Positions 19,471-27,968 of a stretch of 46,097 bases of DNA are shown in pieces (within the stretch, counting starts at the first letter, position 1; each line of letters starts with the position of its first letter). The position numbers and the translations under genes are program-made. The stretch is from Pseudomonas avellanae BPIC 631 (lineage in GTDB: Bacteria; Pseudomonadota; Gammaproteobacteria; Pseudomonadales; Pseudomonadaceae). Location: the NCBI RefSeq assembly GCF_000444135.1, contig NZ_ATDK01000006.1, positions 1 to 46,097 on the forward strand. Reading direction: 5' to 3'. Below the pieces are notes generated by a model that was not told the DNA's origin, did no database searches, and saw only the letters and a program-made list of their open reading frames with translations.

Positions 19471-21060
19471 TTAGTTGCTGGTCATGCTCACGTTTTTCTT
19501 CAACAGGTCGCGATAAAGCTCTGCGTAGGGCTCCACTGCCTGATGCCAGTTGAAGGGGGCAGCCATTGCGCGGCAGCGCATGGCATTGAGCAGTTCCGGG
19601 TGAGCGAAGACCTGAAACGTGCGGTTCAGGGCTTCGGTATAGCTTTCGACGGTTGATTCATTGAACAGAAAGCCGGTAACGCCATCCTCGATGGTGTCCG
19701 CCAGGCCGCCGGTGTTGCGGGCTACAGGCAGCGAGCCGAAACGCTGGGCGTACATCTGGCTCAAGCCGCAGGGTTCATAGCGCGACGGCATCAGCAGAAA
19801 ATCACTGCCGGCAAACATGCGTCGTGCATCGGTTTCGTTGAAGCCGATACGCACACCGATACGGCCGGGAAAGCGTGCCGCCAGTGCGCGCATGGCATCT
19901 TCTTCTTCTGGCTCACCGCGGCCGATGATTGCAATCTGCCCACCGTTGTTGACTATGTGCTCGGCCACGCCAATGGTCAGGTCCAGGCCTTTCTGATAAA
20001 CGAGGCGCGAAACCACCGCGTAAAGCGGCCCGCTGGAGGCGTCCAGCTCAAACAGCTCGCGGACGTAATCGGCGTTGATTTCCTTGCGCGTCCATTCATT
20101 GGGCGCGAAGTGACAGATCAGGTGTTCGTCAGTGGCGGCGTCCCAGCTTTCATCGATACCGTTGGGGATGCCGCTGAGCTGGCCTTTGTCGGCCTTGCTC
20201 TGCAAAAAGCCCTCAAGGCCGCAGCCGAATTCAGCTGTGGTGATTTCCCGGGCGTAGGTGGCGCTGACCGTGGTGATGTGGTTCGCGAACGCCATGCCGG
20301 CTTTGATGAACGACAGCTTGCCGTAAAATTCCATGCCTTCCGGGGTGATCGCCTCATCCGGGATGCCCAGTTCACGGCTCGACGCAGTGCTCACGGTGCC
20401 TTGATAGGCCAGGTTGTGAACTGTGAAAATACTCGGCGTGGACTGCCCGCGCCAGTGCATGTAAGCCGGCGCCAGCCCCGCAGGCCAGTCGTGGGCGTGA
20501 ACCAGTTCAGGGCACCACTGGCTTTTCACTTCGCCAGCAGCGAACTCGGCAGCGGCCAGGCCCAGACGCGCAAAACGGATGTGGTTATCGGACCAGTCGC
20601 GGCCATTAGTGTCAGCGTAAGGCGTGCCTTCGCGCTCGTACAATTCAGGGCAGATCAGCACGTAGATGACCAGGCCATCTTTCATGTCCATACGCCCGAC
20701 CTTGCAGGGCGGCAGTGCAGCATGCCCGCCCAGCTGGCTGATGATATGGATCGGGTTGCCGCTGTTTATCACTTGCGGATAACCAGGAATCAGAACGCGA
20801 ACGTCGTGCAGGTGGCGCATGGCGCGTGGCAGTGCGGCAGACACATCGCCCAGCCCGCCGGTTTTCACCAGATCGGCCAGTTCGGAGGTCACGAACAGCA
20901 CTTTGCGCCTGTTGACCTGAGACAGGGTCGGTTGAACGGTCGAGGTCGGCAATTGCAGCGAAGTAACGCTCTTGGCAGCAAAGATCGGCAGATGAGTCAG
21001 CTCGCCAACTGGCTGGTTAAAACTCTCTCCCTTCTGGGTTTTGACAGCAGCGCTAATCAT
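19471..21060 (-). CDS. glgA: Glycogen synthase GlgA
   Basis: A 529-residue GT5 glycosyltransferase that extends alpha-1,4-glucan from a nucleotide-glucose. The substrate-binding KTGGLGDV is at residues 66-73, later than in E. coli, because about 50 extra residues precede the conserved VLFVTSEL strand. Other motifs are PELVHAHDWPAGLAP, SRLVYQKGLDL and MPSRYEPCGLSQMYAQRFG. ATG at 21060 has AGGGGAAA upstream. It heads the minus-strand run, so its promoter in 21061-21300 probably drives much of the operon. No glgC lies in the window. In pseudomonads the glucan is thought to come largely from the GlgE route, which leaves open whether GlgA uses ADP-glucose. Confidence 0.95.
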   Translation of the reverse strand: MISAAVKTQKGESFNQPVGELTHLPIFAAKSVTSLQLPTSTVQPTLSQVNRRKVLFVTSELADLVKTGGLGDVSAALPRAMRHLHDVRVLIPGYPQVINSGNPIHIISQLGGHAALPPCKVGRMDMKDGLVIYVLICPELYEREGTPYADTNGRDWSDNHIRFARLGLAAAEFAAGEVKSQWCPELVHAHDWPAGLAPAYMHWRGQSTPSIFTVHNLAYQGTVSTASSRELGIPDEAITPEGMEFYGKLSFIKAGMAFANHITTVSATYAREITTAEFGCGLEGFLQSKADKGQLSGIPNGIDESWDAATDEHLICHFAPNEWTRKEINADYVRELFELDASSGPLYAVVSRLVYQKGLDLTIGVAEHIVNNGGQIAIIGRGEPEEEDAMRALAARFPGRIGVRIGFNETDARRMFAGSDFLLMPSRYEPCGLSQMYAQRFGSLPVARNTGGLADTIEDGVTGFLFNESTVESYTEALNRTFQVFAHPELLNAMRCRAMAAPFNWHQAVEPYAELYRDLLKKNVSMTSN

Positions 21061-21677
21061 CGATTTTTCCCCTTAAACAGTCTTGGTGCATCACTTTGAT
21101 TTTTATTGGCCATTTCCTATGGCCGGGTACACATACGTGCACTACGCAAGATCAATACCCGTTTCGATTATGCGTAGTGACAAAGCGGCGTGATGTCGCC
21201 ATAACCGGATGTCAGCCAATAGCATAGATGCTCTATTCACCTGACCCGGCGGTTTTTGAGAAGTTTCGACTTTTTTATTTACGAATGTCTGGCATGGGCT
21301 TCGACGCCGCAGCGTTGGGCATGCTGCAAGAGCCGGCACGGCAGTCGATACGTTTTTTTCGGGCTCAATTTCGAGGCTGCGCCGCACATGACCGGTCGTC
21401 GGATCGTTCGACAATACCTGCCAAGTGCTTCGTTTTTGTAACAGAAGGGTAGTAACGCGAGGGGGTGATGAGCCTCATCGGTGCAGCACGCCTTTTCCGG
21501 GTGCGCCTGATGTTCAATCTCCGGGCATGGGTAGAAATTTCCTACATTTGTGCTGGAACATTTTGGAGCGAGGCAGGATAGAATCGCACCAGCCGTCCCA
21601 GCCCTGGCGCTGGTCCCGATGAGCGACCCTTTGACTGATTTAACCGAATCACTCTGATTGAATTGACGAGGATGGAA
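21061..21677. other. 617-base divergent intergenic region, glgA promoter side
   Basis: No gene is supported here on either strand. Reading toward glgA, CTATGCT at 21227-21221 resembles a stationary-phase sigma-S -10 box (CTATACT). That would suit an osmotic/stationary trehalose operon, but no -35 support was found and the leader would be about 160 bases. The right part, next to the acetyltransferase gene, shows no clear promoter. The size of the gap is unusual for this compact window. Confidence 0.35.
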
Positions 21678-22169
21678 ATGGAAGCCCCCGAGGTACTGGT
21701 ACTGCAAGCGAGTTATACAAATCCTGTGCACGCTGACGCGATCGGATTTGTCTTGAACGAATATTCGATGGATGTCATGGGGTCGGGCAAGCCACTGTCC
21801 AGTGATACCCGGCAGCAACTGGCCATAGAGCTGGCCAAGCGTCCACATGCCTTCAGCGTGCTGGCCTTTATTTCCGGCGAGCCGGTCGGGCTGGTCAACT
21901 GCTTCGAAGGCTTTTCAACCTTTGCCTGTCGCCCTCTGGTCAACATTCATGACGTGGCGGTGGTCTCGCAATATCGCGGTCTGGGTATCAGCCACAAAAT
22001 GTTGCTCAAAGTAGAAGAAATTGCCCGTCAACGCGGTTGCTGCAAGCTGACCCTGGAAGTGCTCGAGGGCAACGACGTGGCGCAAGGCGCTTATAAAAAG
22101 CTAGGCTTCGATAATTATCAGCTGAACCCTGAAATGGGGCGTGCGATGTTCTGGCAAAAGTCGCTCTAG
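21678..22169 (+). CDS. GNAT family N-acetyltransferase
   Basis: A 163-residue GNAT protein. The acetyl-CoA loop follows the pattern Q/R-x-x-G-x-G/A in VSQYRGLGISHKML, preceded by the strand NIHDVAVV and followed by LTLEVLEGNDVAQGAYKKLGF, the usual motif B. The start at 21678 is preferred because GAGG at 21668-21671 is then six bases away; the ATG at 21672 abuts that sequence. The acceptor is unknown; by domain plan it may acetylate a small molecule or a protein amine. It is divergent from glgA and monocistronic, followed by about 140 bases without genes. Confidence 0.85.
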   Translation: MEAPEVLVLQASYTNPVHADAIGFVLNEYSMDVMGSGKPLSSDTRQQLAIELAKRPHAFSVLAFISGEPVGLVNCFEGFSTFACRPLVNIHDVAVVSQYRGLGISHKMLLKVEEIARQRGCCKLTLEVLEGNDVAQGAYKKLGFDNYQLNPEMGRAMFWQKSL

Positions 22170-22306
22170 CCAATGTGGCGGGCGCCTGCTGCAGGTCGGG
22201 CCGGGGGAGGGAGAAGCGGAGGCAGTGACGGAAAGCATCAGATCAAGCGGGCAAGCCAGCATATCGGGCTTGCCGCGGAGCGGTCTGAAGGGTGATGCAA
22301 CTGCGG

Positions 22307-22480
22307 TCAGGCTTGAAGCATCTTACCGGGTGCAGGCAGCTGGTTTTGCTGCAACATCATGCTCAAGTGAGCCACTTTGCGCTGCAACTGCTCGCGTTCT
22401 TCTTTCAACGCACGCAATTCGTCGCGACGGATCGTGACATAAAGGGTTTGTGGTGCAAGTGCTGGTAGTACAGTGCCCAT
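22307..22480 (-). CDS. Small conserved-looking protein, 57 residues
   Basis: A short ORF with a good ribosome site: GAGGTGAG precedes its ATG at 22480 at normal spacing. The product begins MGTVLPALAPQTLYVTIRRD and continues with a charged amphipathic helix (ELRALKEEREQLQRKVAHL), then MMLQQNQLPAPGKMLQA. The helix has heptad-like spacing of Leu, so a short coiled coil or a dimerisation element is likely. No function is recognised. It is divergent from gnd with about 313 bases between them. The Shine-Dalgarno sequence and the coherent helix argue that it is translated. Confidence 0.6.
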   Translation of the reverse strand: MGTVLPALAPQTLYVTIRRDELRALKEEREQLQRKVAHLSMMLQQNQLPAPGKMLQA

Positions 22481-22793
22481 TGCTCACCTCGCAAATGGCG
22501 GATTCAACCTCAGAAAGGTCCGTGGCAATGACTTTCAATCCATGAGCGCCGTTGCTTACCTCTCTATCGGCACCGATTTTGATTTCTTTTGCATGATTTT
22601 GGAACTTTTTTATTTTTAATTGTCGCGAATGTTTATTGATCGCGACAAAATGCACCATCGGAGGGCAATCCCGCCTTCACCTTCTTGCAAGGGAACCGAC
22701 GTTCTGCCTCGCTTGACTAAACAGCATGCTCGCAACCCGTCGATGCGCTGGACGGCAAGTGGGGCACCTTTTTACGATTTAAGGAGCACCTTC
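22481..22793. other. Divergent promoter region of gnd
   Basis: A 313-base gap between the 57-residue ORF and gnd. It includes an A+T-rich block (about 22595-22625, TTTTTTATTTTTAATTG), the best place for a promoter. No HexR-type palindrome was identified with confidence, and I see no RNA gene. Confidence 0.35.
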
Positions 22794-23747
22794 ATGCAAC
22801 TTGGGATTATTGGACTGGGCCGCATGGGCGGCAACATTGCACGGCGACTGATGCTGGATGGTCACACTACAGTGGTGTATGACCGCGATGAGGCATCACG
22901 CAGCGCCCTGGCCAATGAGGGCTCTACTGCCGTTGCTGATCTGGCGGAACTGGTGAGTGCGCTGGAAAAACCCCGTGCAGTCTGGGTCATGCTCCCGGCA
23001 GGCGCCCCGACCGAAGACACCATTCAGACCCTCAGTCAGTTGCTTGAAGCCGACGACGTGATCATCGATGGCGGTAACACCTTCTACAAGGACGACATTC
23101 GTCGCGCGCAGGAACTGAGCGAAAAAGGCCTGCATTATGGCGTCTGGGGCCTTGAGCGCGGCTACTGCATGATGATCGGTGGCGACGTGGCGGAGGTAGA
23201 GCGTCTTGACCCGCTGTTCGCATCCCTCGCACCCGGCCTTGGTTCGATCGAGCGCACCCGCGGTCGTACCTCGACCGACGACCGCGCCGAGCGTGGTTAC
23301 ATCCATTCCGGCCCTGCAGGTTCGGGTCATTTCGTGAAGATGATCCACAACGGTATCGAGTACGGAATGATGCAGGCCTTCGCCGAAGGCTTCGACTTGC
23401 TCAAGCAGAAAAACTCCGAGCACCTGCCAGCCGAGCAGCGTTTTGACCTGAACACTGCTGATATTGCCGAAGTCTGGCGTCGTGGCAGCGTGGTTTCATC
23501 GTGGCTGCTCGACCTGACCGCCGATGCCCTGGCGACTGACCCGCAACTGGATGCCTTTTCCGGTTCGGTTGCTGACAGTGGCGAAGGACGATGGACCATC
23601 GAGGCGGCGATCGAGCAGGCCGTACCGGTTCCGGTGCTGTCCAGCGCCTTGTTCGCGCGCTTCCGCTCCCGTCAGACAAGCTCATATGCAGACAAGATGC
23701 TGTCTGCCATGCGCTTTGGATTTGGTGGCCACAAGGAACCCAAGTAA
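22794..23747 (+). CDS. gnd: 6-phosphogluconate dehydrogenase, short form, with internal deletion
   Basis: Oxidatively decarboxylates 6-phosphogluconate to ribulose 5-phosphate. The 317-residue product is the short (NAD-preferring type) form: dinucleotide loop GLGRMGGN at residues 7-14, [11 protein letters not shown] at 91-101, and [12 protein letters not shown] with the catalytic Lys182. ATG at 22794 has AAGGAG upstream. The segment after EKGLHY (residue 115) runs directly into [15 protein letters not shown]. Homologues have about seven more residues there, of the form VDxGTSG, forming the substrate-contacting S-G-G loop. The loss is in frame (about 21 bases at 23138/23139), so the protein is complete but probably inactive. 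The stop overlaps the zwf start by one base. Confidence 0.9.
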   Translation: MQLGIIGLGRMGGNIARRLMLDGHTTVVYDRDEASRSALANEGSTAVADLAELVSALEKPRAVWVMLPAGAPTEDTIQTLSQLLEADDVIIDGGNTFYKDDIRRAQELSEKGLHYGVWGLERGYCMMIGGDVAEVERLDPLFASLAPGLGSIERTRGRTSTDDRAERGYIHSGPAGSGHFVKMIHNGIEYGMMQAFAEGFDLLKQKNSEHLPAEQRFDLNTADIAEVWRRGSVVSSWLLDLTADALATDPQLDAFSGSVADSGEGRWTIEAAIEQAVPVPVLSSALFARFRSRQTSSYADKMLSAMRFGFGGHKEPK

Positions 23748-25279
23748 TGGGGCTGTCGCGCGGCAGTGCCGAGCAAAAAGCCGAAGTTGCGCCCCCGACG
23801 ACCCTGTTTCTGTTCGGTGCGCACGGTGACCTGGTCAAGCGTCTGCTGATGCCGGCGCTTTACAACCTGTCGCGCGACGGTCTGGTGGACGAAGGGCTGC
23901 ACATCGTCGGCGTCGATCACAACGCGATCAGCGATGCAGACTTCGCCAAAAAACTCGAGAATTTCATCCGTGACGAAGCTGCCGGCAAAATTGCTGGCGG
24001 TGGCAAGGATCCTCTCGATCCCGCGCTGTGGAGCAAGCTTGCCGAGCGTATCAGCTATGTGCAGGGCGACTTTCTCGATGATTCGACCTATCAGGATATC
24101 GCCAGCAAGATCGAGAGCACCGGTGCGAAAAATGCAGTGTTCTACTTGGCTACCGCGCCACGGTTCTTTAGCGAGGTGGCCCAGCGCCTGGGGTCGTCCG
24201 GTTTGCTGCATGAAACCGATGACGGCTTCCGCCGGGTAATCATCGAAAAGCCGTTCGGCTCCGATCTGGCCAGTGCAGTAGAGCTCAATGGCTGCCTGCT
24301 CAAGGTCATGAGCGAAAAACAGATCTACCGAATCGACCATTACCTGGGCAAGGAGACGGTGCAGAACATTCTGGTCAGCCGTTTCTCCAATGGCCTTTTC
24401 GAGTCGTTCTGGAACAACCACTACATCGACCACGTGCAGATCACCGCTGCGGAAACCGTGGGTGTCGAGACCCGTGGCAGTTTTTACGAGCACACCGGTG
24501 CACTGCGCGACATGGTGCCCAATCACCTGTTCCAGTTGCTGGCGATGGTCGCGATGGAACCCCCGGCGGCATTCGGCGCCGACGCGGTCCGTGGCGAAAA
24601 AGCCAAGGTGGTGGGCGCGATCAGGCCGTGGAACAAAGAGGAAGCACTGGCCAATTCGGTACGCGGTCAGTATGCGCAGGGCACGATGGGCGACAAGGAG
24701 GTTGCCGGTTATCGCCAGGAAGATCGGGTCGAGCCTGACAGCACGACGGAAACCTATGTGGCGCTCAAGGTCATGGTCGACAACTGGCGCTGGGTGGGCG
24801 TGCCTTTTTATCTGCGCACCGGCAAGCGCATGAGTGCCCGCAGCACTGAAATTGCCATCTGTTTCAAACCTGCGCCCTATGCGCAATTTCGTGACACCGA
24901 AGTCGATCGTTTGAAGCCCAACTACCTGCGCATCCAGATTCAGCCTAACGAAGGCATGTGGTTCGACCTGTTCGCCAAACGGCCCGGCCCGACGCTGGAC
25001 ATGGAGGACATCGCGCTGGGGTTTGCCTATAAGGACTTCTTCGAGATGCAGCCTTCGACCGGCTACGAAACCCTGATTTACGACTGTCTGACAGGCGACC
25101 AGACGCTGTTCCAGCGTGCCGACAACATCGAAAACGGCTGGCGTGCGGTGCAGCCGTTTCTTGATGCCTGGGCCAGCCAGCCGGAAGTTCAGCTGTATGA
25201 GGCTGGCAAGAACGGACCTGATGCGGGTGACGAGTTGCTGAGTCGTGATGGTCGCGAGTGGAGAGATCTGAATGTCTGA
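23747..25279 (+). CDS. zwf: Glucose-6-phosphate 1-dehydrogenase (second, gnd-linked copy)
   Basis: Oxidises glucose 6-phosphate to 6-phosphogluconolactone with reduction of NAD(P). The 510-residue product has the nucleotide loop FGAHGDLVKRLL at 23-34 (His where many have Ser), the EKPFG motif at 167-171 and the active-site RIDHYLGKE at 195-203. Later segments HTGALRDMVPNHLFQLL and PFYLRTGKRM are typical. Pseudomonads usually carry one zwf with pgl-eda and a second beside gnd; this is the latter (zwfB-like). The start TAATG overlaps the gnd stop, and the HAD gene start lies inside its last codons, so the three are co-translated. Confidence 0.95.
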   Translation: MGLSRGSAEQKAEVAPPTTLFLFGAHGDLVKRLLMPALYNLSRDGLVDEGLHIVGVDHNAISDADFAKKLENFIRDEAAGKIAGGGKDPLDPALWSKLAERISYVQGDFLDDSTYQDIASKIESTGAKNAVFYLATAPRFFSEVAQRLGSSGLLHETDDGFRRVIIEKPFGSDLASAVELNGCLLKVMSEKQIYRIDHYLGKETVQNILVSRFSNGLFESFWNNHYIDHVQITAAETVGVETRGSFYEHTGALRDMVPNHLFQLLAMVAMEPPAAFGADAVRGEKAKVVGAIRPWNKEEALANSVRGQYAQGTMGDKEVAGYRQEDRVEPDSTTETYVALKVMVDNWRWVGVPFYLRTGKRMSARSTEIAICFKPAPYAQFRDTEVDRLKPNYLRIQIQPNEGMWFDLFAKRPGPTLDMEDIALGFAYKDFFEMQPSTGYETLIYDCLTGDQTLFQRADNIENGWRAVQPFLDAWASQPEVQLYEAGKNGPDAGDELLSRDGREWRDLNV

Positions 25280-26090
25280 GCCGTCTTCATCCTCTGTACA
25301 GTTTCTGTTGTCCGATATCGATGGCACGTTGTTGCGCCGCGATCACAGCCTGAGTCATGCCAACATCGAGGCGATCAGGCGCCTGCGTCAGGCAGGCATC
25401 CATTTCACCCTGGCCAGCAGCCGACCGCCAAGGGCCATGCGCCAGGTCATCGAAGCGTTGGGTGTCGATCTGCCAACGGTGGCCTTTAACGGCGGCACCA
25501 TTACTCATCCCGATGGCAGCCTGCTCGCGGCTCATCGTATTGATCCGGCGGCGGTCAGGACCTGCCTTGACCTGTTCGCAGGGCATAACGTCGGCATCTG
25601 GGTGTTCGCCGATGATCAGTGGCTGCTGCTCGACCCTGGCGCGGACTACGTCGATCATGAGCGCGACGCGCTGGGCTACGATTATGTTCAGGTCGAGAGT
25701 TTCGAGCCGTACCTTGATCGCGTCGACAAGATCGTCGCAGCCAGTGCCGATTTCGAGCTGCTGAAGACCCTCGAGTCACAGCTCAACCCGCAGATCGAAG
25801 GCCTGGCGCTGGCCGCCCGCTCGCAAAAATACTACCTGGACGTGACCGCGCTGGACGCCAGCAAGGGCTCGGCACTGGTCGCGCTGGCGAAATACCTGGG
25901 TGTCGAGTTGTCCCGTACCGCAGCCATCGGTGATGGCGGTAACGACGTGGCGATGTTTCACGTAGCCGGGTTGTCCATCGCGATGGGGCAGGGTGAGCAG
26001 ACAGTCAAGGGACAGGCTGACCATGTTACAGATAGCAATGAGCAGGACGGTGTTGCCAAAGCCATCGAGCGGTACATCCTGCCAGCCTGA
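25272..26090 (+). CDS. Cof-type HAD-IIB phosphatase
   Basis: A 272-residue haloacid-dehalogenase superfamily hydrolase of subfamily IIB. Motif I is LLSDIDGTLLRRDH with the nucleophile and acid at Asp15 and Asp17. Motif II is TLASSRPP, and motif IV is GDGGNDVAMF near residue 220. The cap between them is the Cof type. Such enzymes dephosphorylate sugar phosphates and related small molecules. The ATG overlaps the end of zwf by eight bases. With gnd, zwf and a glucan hydrolase as operon partners, a hexose or gluconate phosphate is a reasonable guess for the substrate. Confidence 0.9.
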   Translation: MSEPSSSSVQFLLSDIDGTLLRRDHSLSHANIEAIRRLRQAGIHFTLASSRPPRAMRQVIEALGVDLPTVAFNGGTITHPDGSLLAAHRIDPAAVRTCLDLFAGHNVGIWVFADDQWLLLDPGADYVDHERDALGYDYVQVESFEPYLDRVDKIVAASADFELLKTLESQLNPQIEGLALAARSQKYYLDVTALDASKGSALVALAKYLGVELSRTAAIGDGGNDVAMFHVAGLSIAMGQGEQTVKGQADHVTDSNEQDGVAKAIERYILPA

Positions 26091-26142
26091 ACCGGCCTGT
26101 GGTACGCGCTGACAAACCCTCTCTCAAGACGGGCATTTCTGA

Positions 26143-27951
26143 ATGGCTGCACTGATCGAAGACTACGCATTGCTGGGCAACTGTCAGACAGCTGCCCTGG
26201 TTGCCCGGGATGGCTCGCTGGACTGGTTGTGTTTCCCGCGCTTTGACTCGACGGCCTGTTTTGCGGCGTTGCTGGGCAGCGAAGAACACGGGCGCTGGAA
26301 GATCGCGCCACGCGCCGAGGTTATCGCGGTCGAGCGCCGTTATCGTGAAGGGACGCTGATTCTCGAGACCGTCTTCGAAACCCGTGACGGTCGCGCGATG
26401 TTGATCGATTTCATGCCCATGAACACCAGCGGCCATGTGGTGCGTATGGTGGTCGGGCTGAGCGGGCAAGTGGAGTTCGGCGTAGACCTTGCCATTCGCT
26501 TCGATTACGGCAGCAGCGTGCCGTGGGTCGAGCGCAAGGACGCGCATACGTTGACAGCGGTGGCCGGCCCCGAAATGCTGGTTTTGCACAGCCCGGTGGC
26601 CTTGCATCCGCAGGATCATCATACCGCCAGTCAATTTCAGGTCGGGGAGGGTGAGCGCAAGGTGTTCATTCTGGCGTACCAGCCTTCCTTCGAACCGTTG
26701 CGCGCACAGATCGATGCCGATCATGCGCTCGAGGCCACTGCAGCTTACTGGCGCGAGTTTTCTGATCGGTGCCCTGATGTCGGGCCGTGGACGGGTCAGG
26801 TGAAGCGCTCGCTGATCACCCTCAAAGCCATGACCTATGCGCCCACCGGCGGCATTGTTGCCGCCGTGACGACGTCGTTGCCCGAGCAACTGGGTGGCGA
26901 GCGTAACTGGGACTACCGCTATTGCTGGTTGCGCGACGCGACCATGACCCTGCTGGCTTTCATGAATCTGGGTTATTTCGAGGAAGCCACCGCCTGGCGC
27001 GACTGGCTATTGCGGTCGATTGCCGGCAACCCGGAACAGATACAGATCATGTACGGCGTGGGCGGTGAGCGGCGTCTGCAGGAATACGAGCTGCCGTGGT
27101 TGAGCGGCTACGAGCACTCGCTGCCGGTGCGGGTGGGTAATGGCGCGGCCAATCAGGTTCAGCTGGATGTCTACGGCGAAGTCGCAGATGCCATGATTCA
27201 GGCCCTTAAAGGCGGCATGCCGCAGCACCCGCGCAGCGTGGCGATTTCCAAGGTGGTGATGCCTTATCTGGCGAAGATATGGCACCTGCCAGACGCAGGA
27301 ATCTGGGAGATTCGCTCCGAGCCACGTCATTTCACCCATTCCAAGGTCATGGCCTGGGTGGCCTTCGACCGCAACGCTACGCAGATCGCTCAGGCTGCCG
27401 AAGGCGAAGAAGATCGTGCTCTGGCGGAACACTACCGGCGAGTGGCGGATGAAATCCATGCGGATGTCTGTCGCCATGGCTTTGATGCCGAACTGGGCAG
27501 TTTCGTACAGACCTACGGTTCGGCAGAGGTCGATGCCAGTCTGCTGCAGATTGTCCTGACCGGGTTCCTGCCACCCGAAGACCCTCGTGTCATCGGCACT
27601 GTCGCGCAGATCGAGCGCACGCTGATGCAGGATGGCCTGTTACTGCGTTACGACAATGAGCGCAGCGTCGATGGCGTAGCGGGGCGCGAAGGGACCTTTC
27701 TGGTCTGTTCGTTCTGGCTGGCCGATGCCTACGTGCTGCTGGGCCGGGCCGATGACGCCGCAGCGCTGTTCGAGCGGTTGTGCGGTCTGTGCAATGACGT
27801 CGGGCTGCTGGCGGAGCAATATGATCCGAAGGATGGCCGGATGCTGGGCAATTTCCCGCAGGCGTTCAGCCACATCGGCATTATCAGTACCGCGCTTAAC
27901 CTGCATCGAGCGGTCTGCCCTGCGTTGACACGGACTTCAGGGGCGCTTTAG
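26143..27951 (+). CDS. Glycoside hydrolase family 15 protein (glucoamylase/trehalase-like)
   Basis: A 602-residue GH15 protein. It begins with the prokaryotic N-terminal beta-sandwich domain (IEDYALLGNCQTAALVARDGSLDWLCFPRFDS). The (alpha/alpha)6 barrel starts near GGERNWDYRYCWLRDATMTL at about 248-267. The general acid is Glu389 in GIWEIR and the base is Glu558 in LAEQYDP. GH15 members release glucose from starch-like glucans or, in some bacteria, hydrolyse trehalose. No signal peptide is seen, so it acts inside the cell. It is the fourth gene of the gnd-zwf-HAD run, 52 bases after the HAD gene, so glucose released from glucan or trehalose could be routed to the pentose phosphate path once phosphorylated. 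Whether the substrate is trehalose is undetermined. Confidence 0.9.
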   Translation: MAALIEDYALLGNCQTAALVARDGSLDWLCFPRFDSTACFAALLGSEEHGRWKIAPRAEVIAVERRYREGTLILETVFETRDGRAMLIDFMPMNTSGHVVRMVVGLSGQVEFGVDLAIRFDYGSSVPWVERKDAHTLTAVAGPEMLVLHSPVALHPQDHHTASQFQVGEGERKVFILAYQPSFEPLRAQIDADHALEATAAYWREFSDRCPDVGPWTGQVKRSLITLKAMTYAPTGGIVAAVTTSLPEQLGGERNWDYRYCWLRDATMTLLAFMNLGYFEEATAWRDWLLRSIAGNPEQIQIMYGVGGERRLQEYELPWLSGYEHSLPVRVGNGAANQVQLDVYGEVADAMIQALKGGMPQHPRSVAISKVVMPYLAKIWHLPDAGIWEIRSEPRHFTHSKVMAWVAFDRNATQIAQAAEGEEDRALAEHYRRVADEIHADVCRHGFDAELGSFVQTYGSAEVDASLLQIVLTGFLPPEDPRVIGTVAQIERTLMQDGLLLRYDNERSVDGVAGREGTFLVCSFWLADAYVLLGRADDAAALFERLCGLCNDVGLLAEQYDPKDGRMLGNFPQAFSHIGIISTALNLHRAVCPALTRTSGAL

Positions 27952-27968
27952 GGGGCTTAGAAGGCCTG

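Noticed and set aside
21279..21848. Minus-strand 189-codon frame between glgA and the GNAT gene
   Set aside because: No ribosome site or domain; its 5' part is antisense to the acetyltransferase gene.
23672..25327. Long minus-strand open frame (551 codons) opposite zwf
   Set aside because: Shadow of zwf in G+C-rich DNA; composition (His, Gln, Arg-rich) is typical of antisense reading.
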